DNA of 64,000 nucleotides from FEN-1297 sp963834015 (GTDB lineage Bacteria; Bacteroidota; Ignavibacteria; Ignavibacteriales; Ignavibacteriaceae), in NCBI GenBank assembly GCA_963834015.1, contig CAWIAG010000002.1, positions 186,001 through 250,000 on the forward strand. The letters run 5' to 3'. This document shows positions 36,707-46,516 of this stretch, one piece after another. The notes under the pieces are model-generated. The model did no database searches. It was not told the origin of the DNA and saw only the letters and a list, made by a program, of their open reading frames with translations. The position numbers were made by a program, and so were the translations under genes. Within the stretch, counting starts at the first letter, position 1, and each line of letters begins with the position of its first letter.

Positions 36707-39025
36707 TCAGTAAACTTCAAAAGTAATTTTAATTAGATCTTCATCGCGGGACGAATTGCCTACCATAATTTCGAATTCCCCCGGTTCAATAGTATAATTT
36801 TTATTTATATCAGTAAATGCGAGATGTTCCGGAAGAATATTAAGCTCAACTGTTTTTATTTCGGAGGGTTTCAATTGAATTTTTTTAAAACCTTTTAGTT
36901 CTTTTACAGGCCGTGTTACTGAACTTACAACGTCCCTGATATACATTTGGACTACTTCCGTACCGAATCTTCTTCCTGTGTTTTCAACATCGACATAAAC
37001 CTTTTGCAATTCACCCATTTTTATTGATGGTTTTTTGATTTTTAAATTACTAAACTTAAAACTTGTATAACTTAGTCCGAACCCGAAAGGGTATAGCGGT
37101 GAAATATCATCAAAAAGATAACCGCGCCTTGCTGACGGTTTATGATTATAATAGCATGGAATATGCCCCACCGACCTGGGAAAGGAAATAGGAAGTTTCC
37201 CGCCAGGATTAAAATCACCGAAAAGGACATTTGCAACGGCGTGACCGGTTTCCTGTCCTAAATACCAGCACTCTAAAATTGAGGAGACATTATCATTTAT
37301 ATAATTAAATGAATTAGGCCTTCCGTTAAAAAGTAAGACGACAACAGGCTTACCGGTTCTCAAGATAGCTTTTACTAAATCATTCTGCATTCCAAATAAT
37401 TCAAGGTTTACTCTATCGCCCAGATGAACTTTAGTCCATGCTTCCCTGGAAATCTGCTCATTTTCCCCTAAAGCAAGAATTACGAAATCGGATTTTTTTG
37501 CCACATAAACGGCTTTACGAATCAGCTTTTGATTTTCGTTAGGATCCGGCAGAGAGACAATATCTTCATCCCAAGAACCATTCACAGTAATTTTGCAGCC
37601 TTCACTATATAACACATTCACATCTTTACCTAGCTTTTCCTTTATACCTTGCAATACAGTAGTAAAATATCTGGGTTTGCCGCTATATCCACCAAGCAAT
37701 ACCCGGTCTGCGTTTGGCCCAATTACGGCAATTGTATTACCTTTTTTGGGTTTTAATGGAAGCAGATCATTTTCGTTTTTTAGCAATGTAATGGCTTCCT
37801 TAGCTGCCTGAAGCGCAATTTTTCTATTATTTTCTATTTTTAATTCGTTAATTTCGGGATTTACCTCAACGTATGGATTGTCGAATAAACCAAGCTGGAA
37901 CTTATATGTTAATAATGAATATACCATTTTATCAATAACCAACTCATCCAGTTTTCCACTTTGAACAAGGTTAATAAGTTCAGGATAACAATCCGGGTCA
38001 GGCAATTCAAGGTTAACACCGGCATTAACAGCTAAAAGTGCGGCATCGCTTTTATCTTTTGCCAACCCGTTGCTAATTGTATCCTCTTTTTTATTTAACT
38101 CAGTAATAGCATAATAATCCGAAACAACAAATCCTTCAAATTTCCACTCACAGCTTAATATATTTTTTAACAACCACTTATTGGCATGAGACGGAACGCC
38201 GTCTATTTCATTATAAGATGCCATAACGCTTTTGGGATCCGCATTTTTAATAACTTCCTTAAATGGGAAGAGATATATATCTCTTAATACGCGTTCTGAA
38301 AAATTAGCAGGCCCGCAATTGGAGCCTGATTCCGGTTGACCGTGAGCGGCAAAATGTTTTAAAGTGGCAATCATCCTGTTTTTATCTTTAAAACAACCAT
38401 CACCTTGTAAACCTTTAACTGCGGCAATACCAAGCTTTGAAATTAAGTACGGGTCTTCGCCAAAAGTTTCTTCAACCCTACCCCAACGCGGGTCGCGAGC
38501 TACATCCAAAACAGGTGTTAATGCCTGATGTACTCCTCTGGCTCTTGCTTCTGAGGCAATAGCAGTAAATATTTCTTCAATAAGTTCCGGATTAAATGTT
38601 GAGGATAATCCTATGGGTTGTGGGTAGCTTGTCGAATCTTTTGCTACAAGTCCATGAAGACACTCTTCATGAAAGATAACCGGAATGCCTAATCGTGTTT
38701 CTTCAACAAAAAATTTTTGGAGCGAATTTGCAAGCCGAGCCATTTCAACAGCATTCTGCCCCCCTGCGGTATCACTTAACCTCCCTATTTGACCAATTCC
38801 ATGCTGGAGGTGAAGTCCTAAATTTTGAAGGTTAATATTTCCTTCTTCATCCAATAATATTGTCTTTTTTTGTCCCCATATACAAAGCATCTGAGATACT
38901 TTTTCCTCAATAGTCATGCGGTTCAATAGGTCTGCTACTCTATCTGGAATGGATAATTTAGGATTTTTATAATTTACTAAATCTTCGAGAATGACAGTTT
39001 TATATTGAATTGTTTTTTCATTCAT
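36707..39025 (-). CDS. GH3 beta-glycosidase (beta-xylosidase/beta-glucosidase), cytoplasmic
   Basis: A 772-residue complete GH3 enzyme without signal peptide. The barrel contains LNRMTIEEKVSQML, DVARDPRWGRVEETFGEDP and KHFAAHG; the nucleophile is D303 in GFVVSDYYAI. The second domain begins about residue 400 (TLLKNENDLLPL, GPNADRVLLGGYSG) and a fibronectin-III-like domain ends the protein (YPFGFGLSYTSFKF onward). It hydrolyses imported xylo- or gluco-oligosaccharides with retention. Its promoter is the best in the window and is overlapped by a LacI-type operator. Confidence 0.9.
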   Translation of the reverse strand: MNEKTIQYKTVILEDLVNYKNPKLSIPDRVADLLNRMTIEEKVSQMLCIWGQKKTILLDEEGNINLQNLGLHLQHGIGQIGRLSDTAGGQNAVEMARLANSLQKFFVEETRLGIPVIFHEECLHGLVAKDSTSYPQPIGLSSTFNPELIEEIFTAIASEARARGVHQALTPVLDVARDPRWGRVEETFGEDPYLISKLGIAAVKGLQGDGCFKDKNRMIATLKHFAAHGQPESGSNCGPANFSERVLRDIYLFPFKEVIKNADPKSVMASYNEIDGVPSHANKWLLKNILSCEWKFEGFVVSDYYAITELNKKEDTISNGLAKDKSDAALLAVNAGVNLELPDPDCYPELINLVQSGKLDELVIDKMVYSLLTYKFQLGLFDNPYVEVNPEINELKIENNRKIALQAAKEAITLLKNENDLLPLKPKKGNTIAVIGPNADRVLLGGYSGKPRYFTTVLQGIKEKLGKDVNVLYSEGCKITVNGSWDEDIVSLPDPNENQKLIRKAVYVAKKSDFVILALGENEQISREAWTKVHLGDRVNLELFGMQNDLVKAILRTGKPVVVLLFNGRPNSFNYINDNVSSILECWYLGQETGHAVANVLFGDFNPGGKLPISFPRSVGHIPCYYNHKPSARRGYLFDDISPLYPFGFGLSYTSFKFSNLKIKKPSIKMGELQKVYVDVENTGRRFGTEVVQMYIRDVVSSVTRPVKELKGFKKIQLKPSEIKTVELNILPEHLAFTDINKNYTIEPGEFEIMVGNSSRDEDLIKITFEVY

Positions 39026-39214
39026 TTTCAGTTTCCATGTGAAGTAATCTATATTAGAGAATGTATGACTTTACGAGTTTTATAAATTCTTTAGCCTAAT
39101 AATGAATCTATTTTTATACATAGAAAATATTTATTTATTATAATAATCAGGGTTTTTTATTCACAACTTGGAATCAAATATGTATTAACATAATTCAGAA
39201 TCAAAATTGGCATT

Positions 39215-39267
39215 ATAATCGTTCTATTTTATTTTGAACCGTTTCAATTATAACAATAATCGTTCTA
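39215..39267. repeat. Direct repeat ATAATCGTTCTA flanking the GH3 operator
   Basis: ATAATCGTTCTA occurs at 39215-39226 and 39256-39267, exactly 41 bp apart (about four helical turns). One copy is in the promoter spacer, the other just downstream of the start region, with the LacI-type site between them. It may bind a second regulator. Confidence 0.5.
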
Positions 39268-39275
39268 AATGTCAA
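39234..39275 (-). promoter_or_regulatory. Consensus sigma70 promoter and LacI-type operator of the GH3 gene
   Basis: On the minus strand TTGACA (39275-39270), 17 bp, TATAAT (39252-39247), a perfect consensus. The operator TTGAAACGGTTCAA (39247-39234) touches the -10 box and covers the start point, the standard position for a repressor. It lies 209 bp before the GH3 ATG. The remainder of 39026-39482 is AT-rich with no gene. Confidence 0.75.
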
Positions 39276-39482
39276 CCAATAATTGCCCGAATTATTGAAT
39301 AATAAATTATTTTCCCCGTTATTTTAATAAAAAAAATATTTTGTTAATAGTTGTAAAAGTGAGGATTTAAAAAGTCTCCCTTATCAATACTTTAATAAAA
39401 TAAATAATAAATGTAATAAAAAACTTTACCCGGGATAAACAGAATATTTCAGTCAAACTTAAGTAAGAAATTTACTTTATGC

Positions 39483-40523
39483 TTATTTTTTATTTGGATT
39501 CAATACTTTAGTTGATTCCCTTATAATAAATTCCGTTTCAAAAAATACGCGTTCAACGGGTAAAAGCTTAGTAGCCTCAATATTTCTTATTAAAATTTCC
39601 GCAGCTTTTCTCCCTATTTCATGTTGCGGAGCTCTTATAGTTGTTAACGGTACCGGATAAATTCTTGCATAATAAATATCATCATTCCCGACAATAGAAA
39701 TATCATCCGGAATTTTGACATTCATTTCTTTTAATGCCGCCATCACTGCAAGTGCCTGCATATCATTAAAACATACTATAGCGGTGGGGTAATCTTTTTT
39801 ACTTTTATCTTTAAAATATTCATGTGTTTTATTAAAGCTTTCATCATAATTTGATCCGATATGAACTATCATATCCTTATGAAAAACAAGCGGACTTTCA
39901 CTAAAAGCATGGCGGAACCCCTCTATTCTCTCCAAAGTATGCGACGAATATGCCGGGCCGGCAAAATGTAAAATTTTTGAATGACCGCTATCTATGAGGT
40001 ATTTGACAGCTTTCTTTATTGCTTTTAAATTATCTATGGCAATAACATTTGCCTGAATTCCCTTTACATCTTCCAATAAAATAAAGGGATAATTAATCAT
40101 TTTTAATTTAAAGAGATGCTCTATTTCAACGGCACCCGCCACGATAGGTGCAACAATAATCCCTTTTATATCTTTTGCAGAAAATAAATGAGATAATGTT
40201 TTCTCATATTCATGGTCATTCTCGGAACTGGCTACAAGCACCGAATACCCCTTCCCTTTAGCATACTCCCGAACTCCGGAAGCAATTGCAGTATAAAAAG
40301 GATAATTAAGATCTTTAATTATTATACCTATACTTTTGTCCTGATTGCCATTTTTTAAATTTCTTGCTACGCCTTTCGGACGAAAGTTCAATTCTTTCAT
40401 TACAGATAATATATTGTCTCGGGTCTGTGGTTTAACCGAATTTTTAGCATTAATGACAGCAGATATCGTCCCTTTTGATACTCCGGCTTTTTTAGCAACA
40501 TCTTCAATTGTAACTTTTTTCAT
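39483..40523 (-). CDS. LacI-family transcriptional repressor of the hemicellulose locus
   Basis: A 346-residue regulator. The N-terminal LacI helix-turn-helix and hinge are intact (TIEDVAKKAGVSKGTISAVI, FRPKGVARNLKNG). Residues 60-340 form the periplasmic-binding-like effector domain (SIGIIIKDLNYPFYTAIASG, VCFNDMQALAVMAALKE, ISIVGNDDIYYARIYPVPLT). It would bind a sugar inducer and release the CG-centred 14-mer found at four promoters here. It is directly upstream of the GH3 gene on the same strand, 457 bp away, and is the only LacI regulator in the window. Confidence 0.9.
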   Translation of the reverse strand: MKKVTIEDVAKKAGVSKGTISAVINAKNSVKPQTRDNILSVMKELNFRPKGVARNLKNGNQDKSIGIIIKDLNYPFYTAIASGVREYAKGKGYSVLVASSENDHEYEKTLSHLFSAKDIKGIIVAPIVAGAVEIEHLFKLKMINYPFILLEDVKGIQANVIAIDNLKAIKKAVKYLIDSGHSKILHFAGPAYSSHTLERIEGFRHAFSESPLVFHKDMIVHIGSNYDESFNKTHEYFKDKSKKDYPTAIVCFNDMQALAVMAALKEMNVKIPDDISIVGNDDIYYARIYPVPLTTIRAPQHEIGRKAAEILIRNIEATKLLPVERVFFETEFIIRESTKVLNPNKK

Positions 40524-40530
40524 TTATATC

Positions 40531-40573
40531 TCCGGCATTTTTTGAAAAAATGCCTTTTATTGAAATGGTTTAA
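40531..40573 (-). promoter_or_regulatory. lacI leader: hairpin before the ribosome-binding site and a degenerate operator
   Basis: GGCATTTTTT pairs with AAAAAATGCC (about 40533-40553) and is followed directly by GGAG and the ATG at 40523. Upstream, TTGAAATGGTTTAA (40560-40573) matches 12 of 14 bases of the operator and could give weak autoregulation. The rest of 40574-40867 shows no gene or clear signal. Confidence 0.45.
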
Positions 40574-40867
40574 TTTACATAATCTGTAAAAATATAATTA
40601 GAAATTTTGAAAATCAACGTTCAATTAACTTATTATATATTAACAGTTTAAATAATTAAGTAAGTTTGAATAATATACCTAATTTACTTTGCTGTAGCGA
40701 GTAATTTTTCTAAATGATTTATTATTAAACAGATAAATCGGATAAGTATATTAATTCAATATTTGTCTTTTTAAGTGTAAATTTAAAAAGTATGATTAAT
40801 TACACTTTTATAACATTAATGCCTATTTATAAATACATGGATTAAAAGATCGTACTTCCAGCATTAA

Positions 40868-41731
40868 CTACTTAAGTAAAATCAGTTTCTTTGTATCAAT
40901 AAACTTATCTGCCTCAAACCGGCAAAAATAAGTTCCACTGGCTAATCTTGTTCCATTAAAATTAACTTTGTACGTACCCGCATTCTGAAAACCTTGGTAA
41001 AGGATTGCTACTTTCTGACCGAAAATATTGTATACTATCAAGGACACATAAGTGAACTTAGGTATTGAGTAACTGATTATGGTAGCCGGGTTAAATGGAT
41101 TTGGATAGTTTTGACTCAGATAAAAGTTATTGGGAATTTGTTTGTTCAAAACATCTGTGATGGAGGCACTAATCTGCAGATCATCGACATAATACCGCAC
41201 ATCACCGAAGATAGCATTAGCAGGCTCTGCAAAGTGTATGGGAGCTCTCCCAGAATCAGGCGCATTTGCCGGAGTTGTAAAATTAAAGGTTACTTGCTGC
41301 CAATCCGTTGTCATAGCAACCTGACCGGCTCTTCCCCATTCGTAATAAGAATAATCTCCAACTGTAAAATCAACAATAGGCCCTACTTTATCAGCTTTTG
41401 CCCAAATAGAATATTTATATGTTGTATTTGGTGCAACCTTAAATGGTTCATTTACAGCCTGAACATCATATGCATTTATCGCCACCTTTGTAACTTCGAC
41501 TGAAAGAGCCCGGTTGCCCCCATGGACGACGGAATCTTCAACATAAAAATAAGCCGAAGCATCAGTGCCGACAATAAGATCCCAATAGGCTATCGCCGTG
41601 TCCTGTTTTTGACCTATTGAAGTTTCTTCAAAACCACCGTTCTGGTTTAATGATTGAGCATCAATGGATATGCTTACTACCATTAAAAGCATTAATAAAC
41701 AAAAAAATTTTTCCAAGAGTTTATTTTCCAT
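40868..41731 (-). CDS. Stand-alone carbohydrate-binding protein (CBM4/9/22-like) with sorting domain
   Basis: A 287-residue secreted protein with a signal peptide, one jelly-roll carbohydrate-binding module (residues 28-190: NGGFEETSIGQKQDTAIAYW, WAKADKVGPIVDFTVGDYSY, WQQVTFNFTTPANAP) and a type A sorting domain (LSQNYPNPFNPATIISYSIP to KKLILLK). No catalytic domain is present, so it may tether xylan at the surface or be the surviving end of a larger xylanase. GGAGGAATT precedes the ATG. It reads toward and lies downstream of the GH30 gene, 58 bp away. Confidence 0.8.
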   Translation of the reverse strand: MENKLLEKFFCLLMLLMVVSISIDAQSLNQNGGFEETSIGQKQDTAIAYWDLIVGTDASAYFYVEDSVVHGGNRALSVEVTKVAINAYDVQAVNEPFKVAPNTTYKYSIWAKADKVGPIVDFTVGDYSYYEWGRAGQVAMTTDWQQVTFNFTTPANAPDSGRAPIHFAEPANAIFGDVRYYVDDLQISASITDVLNKQIPNNFYLSQNYPNPFNPATIISYSIPKFTYVSLIVYNIFGQKVAILYQGFQNAGTYKVNFNGTRLASGTYFCRFEADKFIDTKKLILLK

Positions 41732-41789
41732 AATTCCTCCAACGTTTCGATTTAAAAAAATAATTTAAATTTTCTTTGTGCATAAATAA

Positions 41790-43418
41790 TTACTTAAGAA
41801 GAACTAATTTTTTAGTAGTAGAATAATAACCAGCATCCAATCTATAGAAATAAACTCCTGATGAAAGATCCGATGCATTTAATTGTATCTGATGTTTGCC
41901 AGCAGCATAATTTCCGTTTGCAACTTCCTTAACGACCTGGCCCAAAGTATTTACAAGAACAATCCGGGCATTACTTCTTTCGGGGATGAAAAATTCAATT
42001 GTGGTTTCCGGGTTGAATGGATTTGGATAATTCTGAGATAAAGAAAACTGAACTGGATTTAATTGGCGATTTTCTACCGATGTAACCAAACTACCGGAGA
42101 AAGATATAGTAGTAATGGAACGTGCAGGATAATCCAATGGTATATTATTATTAAAGCTGCTGTCTATAACTATATAATTTGAATCATCTGTAGTCCGGAT
42201 AACAATTCCGCTAACCGGTATAAAATCCTGGATATTCAGATTTATAGTTTGTGTTTGTGAACCGGTATTAATTATCTCAATAGTCAGAATATTTCCGGCG
42301 GGATTTATGAAAGCAGATGTCTTAACATTATTAGAATCGCTTAATGCGGTAACTCTTTCCGAACCGGCGGAAATAAATTTTGAAAAATGTTTTATCGCCC
42401 AGTAAAATTTAGAAATTGTGTACGAGTTTGTCTGCATTTCTATTAAGGGGTTTCCACCAGACCCCCATACCAATTCCCACCATAAGTAAGCCGAAACATT
42501 CCCATCTACAATACAATTGTTTATGAGCCAAACGGTATTAAACCAATCACCCCGGTCGTATTCGGACATCCAGATAGGTTTGCCGGGATAATCGTTTGCA
42601 ATAGCGCTTAAGTTAACAATAAACAAATCCGGATCAGAATTATTATTTACATTATTGGATTCCCCGGTGTACAAATGATAAGCATAATCATCAAGCTCAT
42701 TATTGTTAAGTGCATTGACATAATTTTGGAATTCGTTATTAGCTATCCCAAATACCTCGGGACCAATAATCTTAGTATGGAAACCAGACTTCTGAATTGC
42801 TGAATATACTGAATCCAATGCCGTATTATAGCCTGCGTTGTAGAAATTTTCTTTAGCAGGAAAATAGCATGATTGATAAGAAGCCGTAAAATCAGGCTCG
42901 TTTTGAATGCTGATATAATCCGGCGCTACACCAAGATTGCTATAACCAGAGATTGCGTCTGTCCAGTACTTTGCAAAACCGGCATATACAAATTTTCCGG
43001 TAGAATCTTTTATTAACGTCCCACCGTTTGTAGTACTATTGTTGCTCTTAAGATTAGCCGGTGGAGACCATGAACTAATAAGGATTATAGGTTTTTGCCC
43101 TTTATTTTTATACATGCTTGACACTATAAGGGAATCTGCAGTTCCATTGCTGATAAAACCATACTGAAAAGTATTCATTAAACGTAAAATATTAATTCCA
43201 AGATCATTAACGATTAAATTACAAATCTCATTTAATTGTGGGTGTGAAGCTAACTGGTCGTCTGCCCAAGCAATAGATGCTCCAAGCCCAATCATCGTCT
43301 GATGAGTTTCTTTAGCTTTAATTGTAATCTCTCCTGCAGATGAACCGAGATTCTGTGCATTTGCAGTAAATAACATTATAATAAAAGTAAAAAAAAACGC
43401 AAATTTCATAAAATTCAT
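41790..43418 (-). CDS. Secreted GH30 glucuronoxylanase-like enzyme with sorting domain
   Basis: An exported GH30 enzyme. I favour the ATG at 43418 (MNFMKFAFFFTFIIMLFTAN), which has AAGGA ten bases upstream; an ATG at 43436 is in frame. The barrel holds QTMIGLGASIAWADDQLAS, the acid/base motif YISIQNEPDF and the nucleophile region KPIWMSEYDRGDW. These resemble xylanase subfamilies of GH30 such as the glucuronoxylan-specific group; the specificity is inferred. A beta domain and a type A sorting domain (LSQNYPNPFNPETTIEFFIP to KKLVLLK) follow, so it is displayed outside the cell. Confidence 0.82.
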   Translation of the reverse strand: MNFMKFAFFFTFIIMLFTANAQNLGSSAGEITIKAKETHQTMIGLGASIAWADDQLASHPQLNEICNLIVNDLGINILRLMNTFQYGFISNGTADSLIVSSMYKNKGQKPIILISSWSPPANLKSNNSTTNGGTLIKDSTGKFVYAGFAKYWTDAISGYSNLGVAPDYISIQNEPDFTASYQSCYFPAKENFYNAGYNTALDSVYSAIQKSGFHTKIIGPEVFGIANNEFQNYVNALNNNELDDYAYHLYTGESNNVNNNSDPDLFIVNLSAIANDYPGKPIWMSEYDRGDWFNTVWLINNCIVDGNVSAYLWWELVWGSGGNPLIEMQTNSYTISKFYWAIKHFSKFISAGSERVTALSDSNNVKTSAFINPAGNILTIEIINTGSQTQTINLNIQDFIPVSGIVIRTTDDSNYIVIDSSFNNNIPLDYPARSITTISFSGSLVTSVENRQLNPVQFSLSQNYPNPFNPETTIEFFIPERSNARIVLVNTLGQVVKEVANGNYAAGKHQIQLNASDLSSGVYFYRLDAGYYSTTKKLVLLK

Positions 43419-43559
43419 GAGATTTAGTTCCTTCATTTATCTTTGGAAGAGAAATCCATTCTCTGATAAAAACTTAACGTATAAATTCACGGATGTTAAT
43501 CCTTTTAATCCTGTATTTCTAATAAATTCCATTCGTGAAGTTGTCATTGATTATTTATT

Positions 43560-45062
43560 TTAATTATTAAAATTTTTAAAAGATATCCGGTAACAAATTG
43601 CCTTCGCAGATGGATAATTGTTTGAAGGTTCAATCTGTAACTCATTATCATTCTGAGACCATTTAATTGTTTCCTTGCTTCCAAGTAATTCTACTTTTCC
43701 AACCACTCCATGTCCTGCTTTCTTTGCAAGCGAAATAATAGAAATTTTCTCTATGGGAATATCCAAAAGAAAAGCATAAACAAATCCATTTTTTGTTGTA
43801 AAGCGAATGTCTTTTGATGTATAATTTACCGGTTTGAATTCGGCAAAAGTTCCATCCTGAGCTATTGTTGGGCCTTCTTCTGCAACATCCCACGGACGCG
43901 TACCATAAATACCTTCACCATTTACATCTAGCCATTTCCCTATAGACAATAATACATTAGTTTGTTCCTGTGTTATTGTCCCATCAGGTTTAGGCCCGAC
44001 ATTGAGCAACAGATTTCCATTTTTGCTAACAATATCAATAAGAAGATCAATTAATTCGCCTGGAGATTTGTTTTCTTCACCATCGATATATCCCCACGAT
44101 TTTTTACCAATGGAAGTGTCGGTTTGCCATGGAAATTTTTTAGTTGCTCTGCTGCTGCCGCGTTCAATATCGTAAACGGCCACATTATCAGGATAGGCTT
44201 CGTCTTTATAATTAATTACAACTTCTTTTCCCCATTCTTTAGCATGGTTATAATAATAAGCGGCAAATGTTTTTCTGTATGGCTCAAATTCCGGCACTTC
44301 TATATACCAATCAAAATAGAAAACCTGCGGATGATATTTATTCACAAGTTCACAACATCGCAATAACCAATCGTTCATAAATTCCGTAGATGCGGGTATT
44401 CTATCTTTAGCTTCAAACGGATTGAAAAGTGTGGCCGGGCCATAAAAATCGGCATACTTAGGATCGTTAACATCGGAGTTTAATTTTTTCCCTTCTCCCA
44501 TATACCACCAATGCTCGGCGCGATGTGATGAAAGGCCAAATATTAGTCCTTGCGCACGTGCTGCTTCTGCTAATTCTCCAATAACATCCCGCTTTGGGCC
44601 CATGTTAAATGCATTCCATCGTGTAAGATCGGATTTGTACATCGCAAAGCCGTCGTGATGTTCTGCGACGGGCACAATATATTTTGCTCCGGATTTTTTA
44701 AATAATTCAACCCACTTGTTAGCATCAAATTTTTCGGCTTTAAACATAGGAATGAATTCTTTATAACCAAATTTATCTGGAGTACCGTAAGTTTTTACAT
44801 GATGCTGATAATAGTTTAATCCCCACGTAACGGTATCGGAGTACATTAACCGCGGGTACCATTCGGTACCATAAGCAGGAACGGAATACACACCCCAATG
44901 AATAAAAATCCCAAACTTAGCATCCCTGAACCACTCAGGGCAATGATAGTTTGATAATGATTCCCATGTAGGCTGAAAAGGAACATCCGGGACTTGCGAT
45001 TTGGATATTATAGAAATTCCAAATGAAAGCGCCAAAATTATAAAGAGTATTTTTTTATTCAT
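43560..45062 (-). CDS. Secreted GH29 alpha-L-fucosidase
   Basis: A 500-residue exported enzyme (signal MNKKILFIILALSFGISIIS). GH29 landmarks are WFRDAKFGIFIHWGVYSVPA, AKYIVPVAEHHDGFAMYKSD, FYFDWYIE with the probable nucleophile Asp, and LLLNVGPKPDGTI. It removes alpha-linked fucose with retention. AAAGGA lies seven bases before the ATG. It belongs to a run of same-strand glycosidases; with the GH95 gene it points to fucosylated glycans such as xyloglucan. Confidence 0.9.
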   Translation of the reverse strand: MNKKILFIILALSFGISIISKSQVPDVPFQPTWESLSNYHCPEWFRDAKFGIFIHWGVYSVPAYGTEWYPRLMYSDTVTWGLNYYQHHVKTYGTPDKFGYKEFIPMFKAEKFDANKWVELFKKSGAKYIVPVAEHHDGFAMYKSDLTRWNAFNMGPKRDVIGELAEAARAQGLIFGLSSHRAEHWWYMGEGKKLNSDVNDPKYADFYGPATLFNPFEAKDRIPASTEFMNDWLLRCCELVNKYHPQVFYFDWYIEVPEFEPYRKTFAAYYYNHAKEWGKEVVINYKDEAYPDNVAVYDIERGSSRATKKFPWQTDTSIGKKSWGYIDGEENKSPGELIDLLIDIVSKNGNLLLNVGPKPDGTITQEQTNVLLSIGKWLDVNGEGIYGTRPWDVAEEGPTIAQDGTFAEFKPVNYTSKDIRFTTKNGFVYAFLLDIPIEKISIISLAKKAGHGVVGKVELLGSKETIKWSQNDNELQIEPSNNYPSAKAICYRISFKNFNN

Positions 45063-45094
45063 AATAATTTCCTTTGGATGAATATATTTATTTA

Positions 45095-46510
45095 TTACAA
45101 TTTAAAAGTAAAAGTGTTAAATGAATTTGTTTGCAACGCAGCACTAAAATAATTATTCTTAATTTTAACACTCACTGTTTTGGGTTTACTTTCAGGATTG
45201 CACATTACCACAACAACTTCATTTTTAGTATTAACAAAGGCAAGAACTTCTCTACAATTTCCACTGCATTCAATTTTAAATGAACCCGCAGGAACAAAAC
45301 AACTAACATGTTTGAATGCGTAGTATTCCGGTGTGTAAGTAACTTTTCGGGAATTTTTGTCGATTTGAATTAATGCGTTCTGATTCCAACCCCAGGTGCT
45401 GGTCCCTTTATCCGCAAGTACCATGTTCCAGTATGTATATATAACAGCACCGCCATCCAGATATATTTTCATCAGGTCAAAAAGATGCCTGGCATCATTC
45501 CATGAAAAATCCCCATTGCCGCATTCCGATTCTGTTTGCATTAGTTTTACCGCCGGATATTTTTTATGAAGTGCTTGTATTATATTTTTGCCTTCCCATT
45601 GCAAACCAACTCCGGCAATGTACTTCATTGCTTCCGGGGAAGATAACACAGTATCGAAATTTTCAATTACATCGTTATTCCATGTGCCTAACCATAATTC
45701 GGTATTTAACTTTTCTTTATGAAAAGTCGGCCCAAGGTAGCCGGTAATAAAATTGCGCATCGCCGTAGGAGTCCATGAACAATTCGGCCATTGGTTACGC
45801 GTAAAAGGTTCATTTTGAAAATGCACGGAATATACATTGATCCCTTCAGCCTGATAAGCTTTAGCGAACTTCGAAAGATAAAGGGCATAAGACGACAAGT
45901 ACTTTTCCTCTTGAATGAACTGGTTGCCGGAAAGAACAGCATTTTCAGGTTTTAAATCGTTATGGTCGCCGGGTGCATTTGCATAATGTTTGTTGGTTTT
46001 CATCCAAACCGGAGGACTCCATGGCGAAGCCCATAACTTAAGAGTCGGATTATATTTCATTGCTTCATGAATATAAGGTATTAAAATTTTACGATCCCGG
46101 ACGATGTTAAAATATTTCATGTTAAAATCACCCGCAGAATCGTCAAGCGAATACCAATTGCGTGCATAATCGTTTGCACCGATAGGCATCCGGCAAATAT
46201 TAAATTTCAAACCGTTATCCGGATTAAAAAGAGCTCTCAATACAGACTCACGCTCTTTAATATTGAGCAACTGCAACGCATCCCACCCCAGTTCGTTAAA
46301 ACAACCGCCCCAACCTTCTATAGTTTGTTGTTTTTGCCCCGGGAATATTTCTGCATCTACAAATTTTGAGGAAATAAATCGCTGCAGTTTAATTGGCCTA
46401 TTAATTACCCATTTGGAGTGTTCAGTACTACTTACCCAGTTTACATTCTGACCAATGCACCGCTGACTTAACAGGAAAAGAATAACAAACAAATTAAATA
46501 TTTTTCTCAT
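45095..46510 (-). CDS. Secreted GH30 glycosidase (glucosylceramidase-like subfamily)
   Basis: A 471-residue exported GH30 protein. The N-terminal motif is QTIEGWGGCFNELGWDALQL; the acid/base is in YSVHFQNEPF and the nucleophile in LMQTESECGNGDFSW. KLWASPWSPPVWMKTNKHYA is typical. A beta-sandwich ends the protein and there is no sorting domain. The subfamily includes beta-glucosylceramidases, beta-1,6-glucanases and beta-xylosidases; the choice here is undecided. It starts 6 bp after the GH95 stop, and GH29 follows within 32 bp, so GH95-GH30-GH29 form one operon. Confidence 0.87.
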   Translation of the reverse strand: MRKIFNLFVILFLLSQRCIGQNVNWVSSTEHSKWVINRPIKLQRFISSKFVDAEIFPGQKQQTIEGWGGCFNELGWDALQLLNIKERESVLRALFNPDNGLKFNICRMPIGANDYARNWYSLDDSAGDFNMKYFNIVRDRKILIPYIHEAMKYNPTLKLWASPWSPPVWMKTNKHYANAPGDHNDLKPENAVLSGNQFIQEEKYLSSYALYLSKFAKAYQAEGINVYSVHFQNEPFTRNQWPNCSWTPTAMRNFITGYLGPTFHKEKLNTELWLGTWNNDVIENFDTVLSSPEAMKYIAGVGLQWEGKNIIQALHKKYPAVKLMQTESECGNGDFSWNDARHLFDLMKIYLDGGAVIYTYWNMVLADKGTSTWGWNQNALIQIDKNSRKVTYTPEYYAFKHVSCFVPAGSFKIECSGNCREVLAFVNTKNEVVVVMCNPESKPKTVSVKIKNNYFSAALQTNSFNTFTFKL

Positions 46511-46516
46511 AATTAA

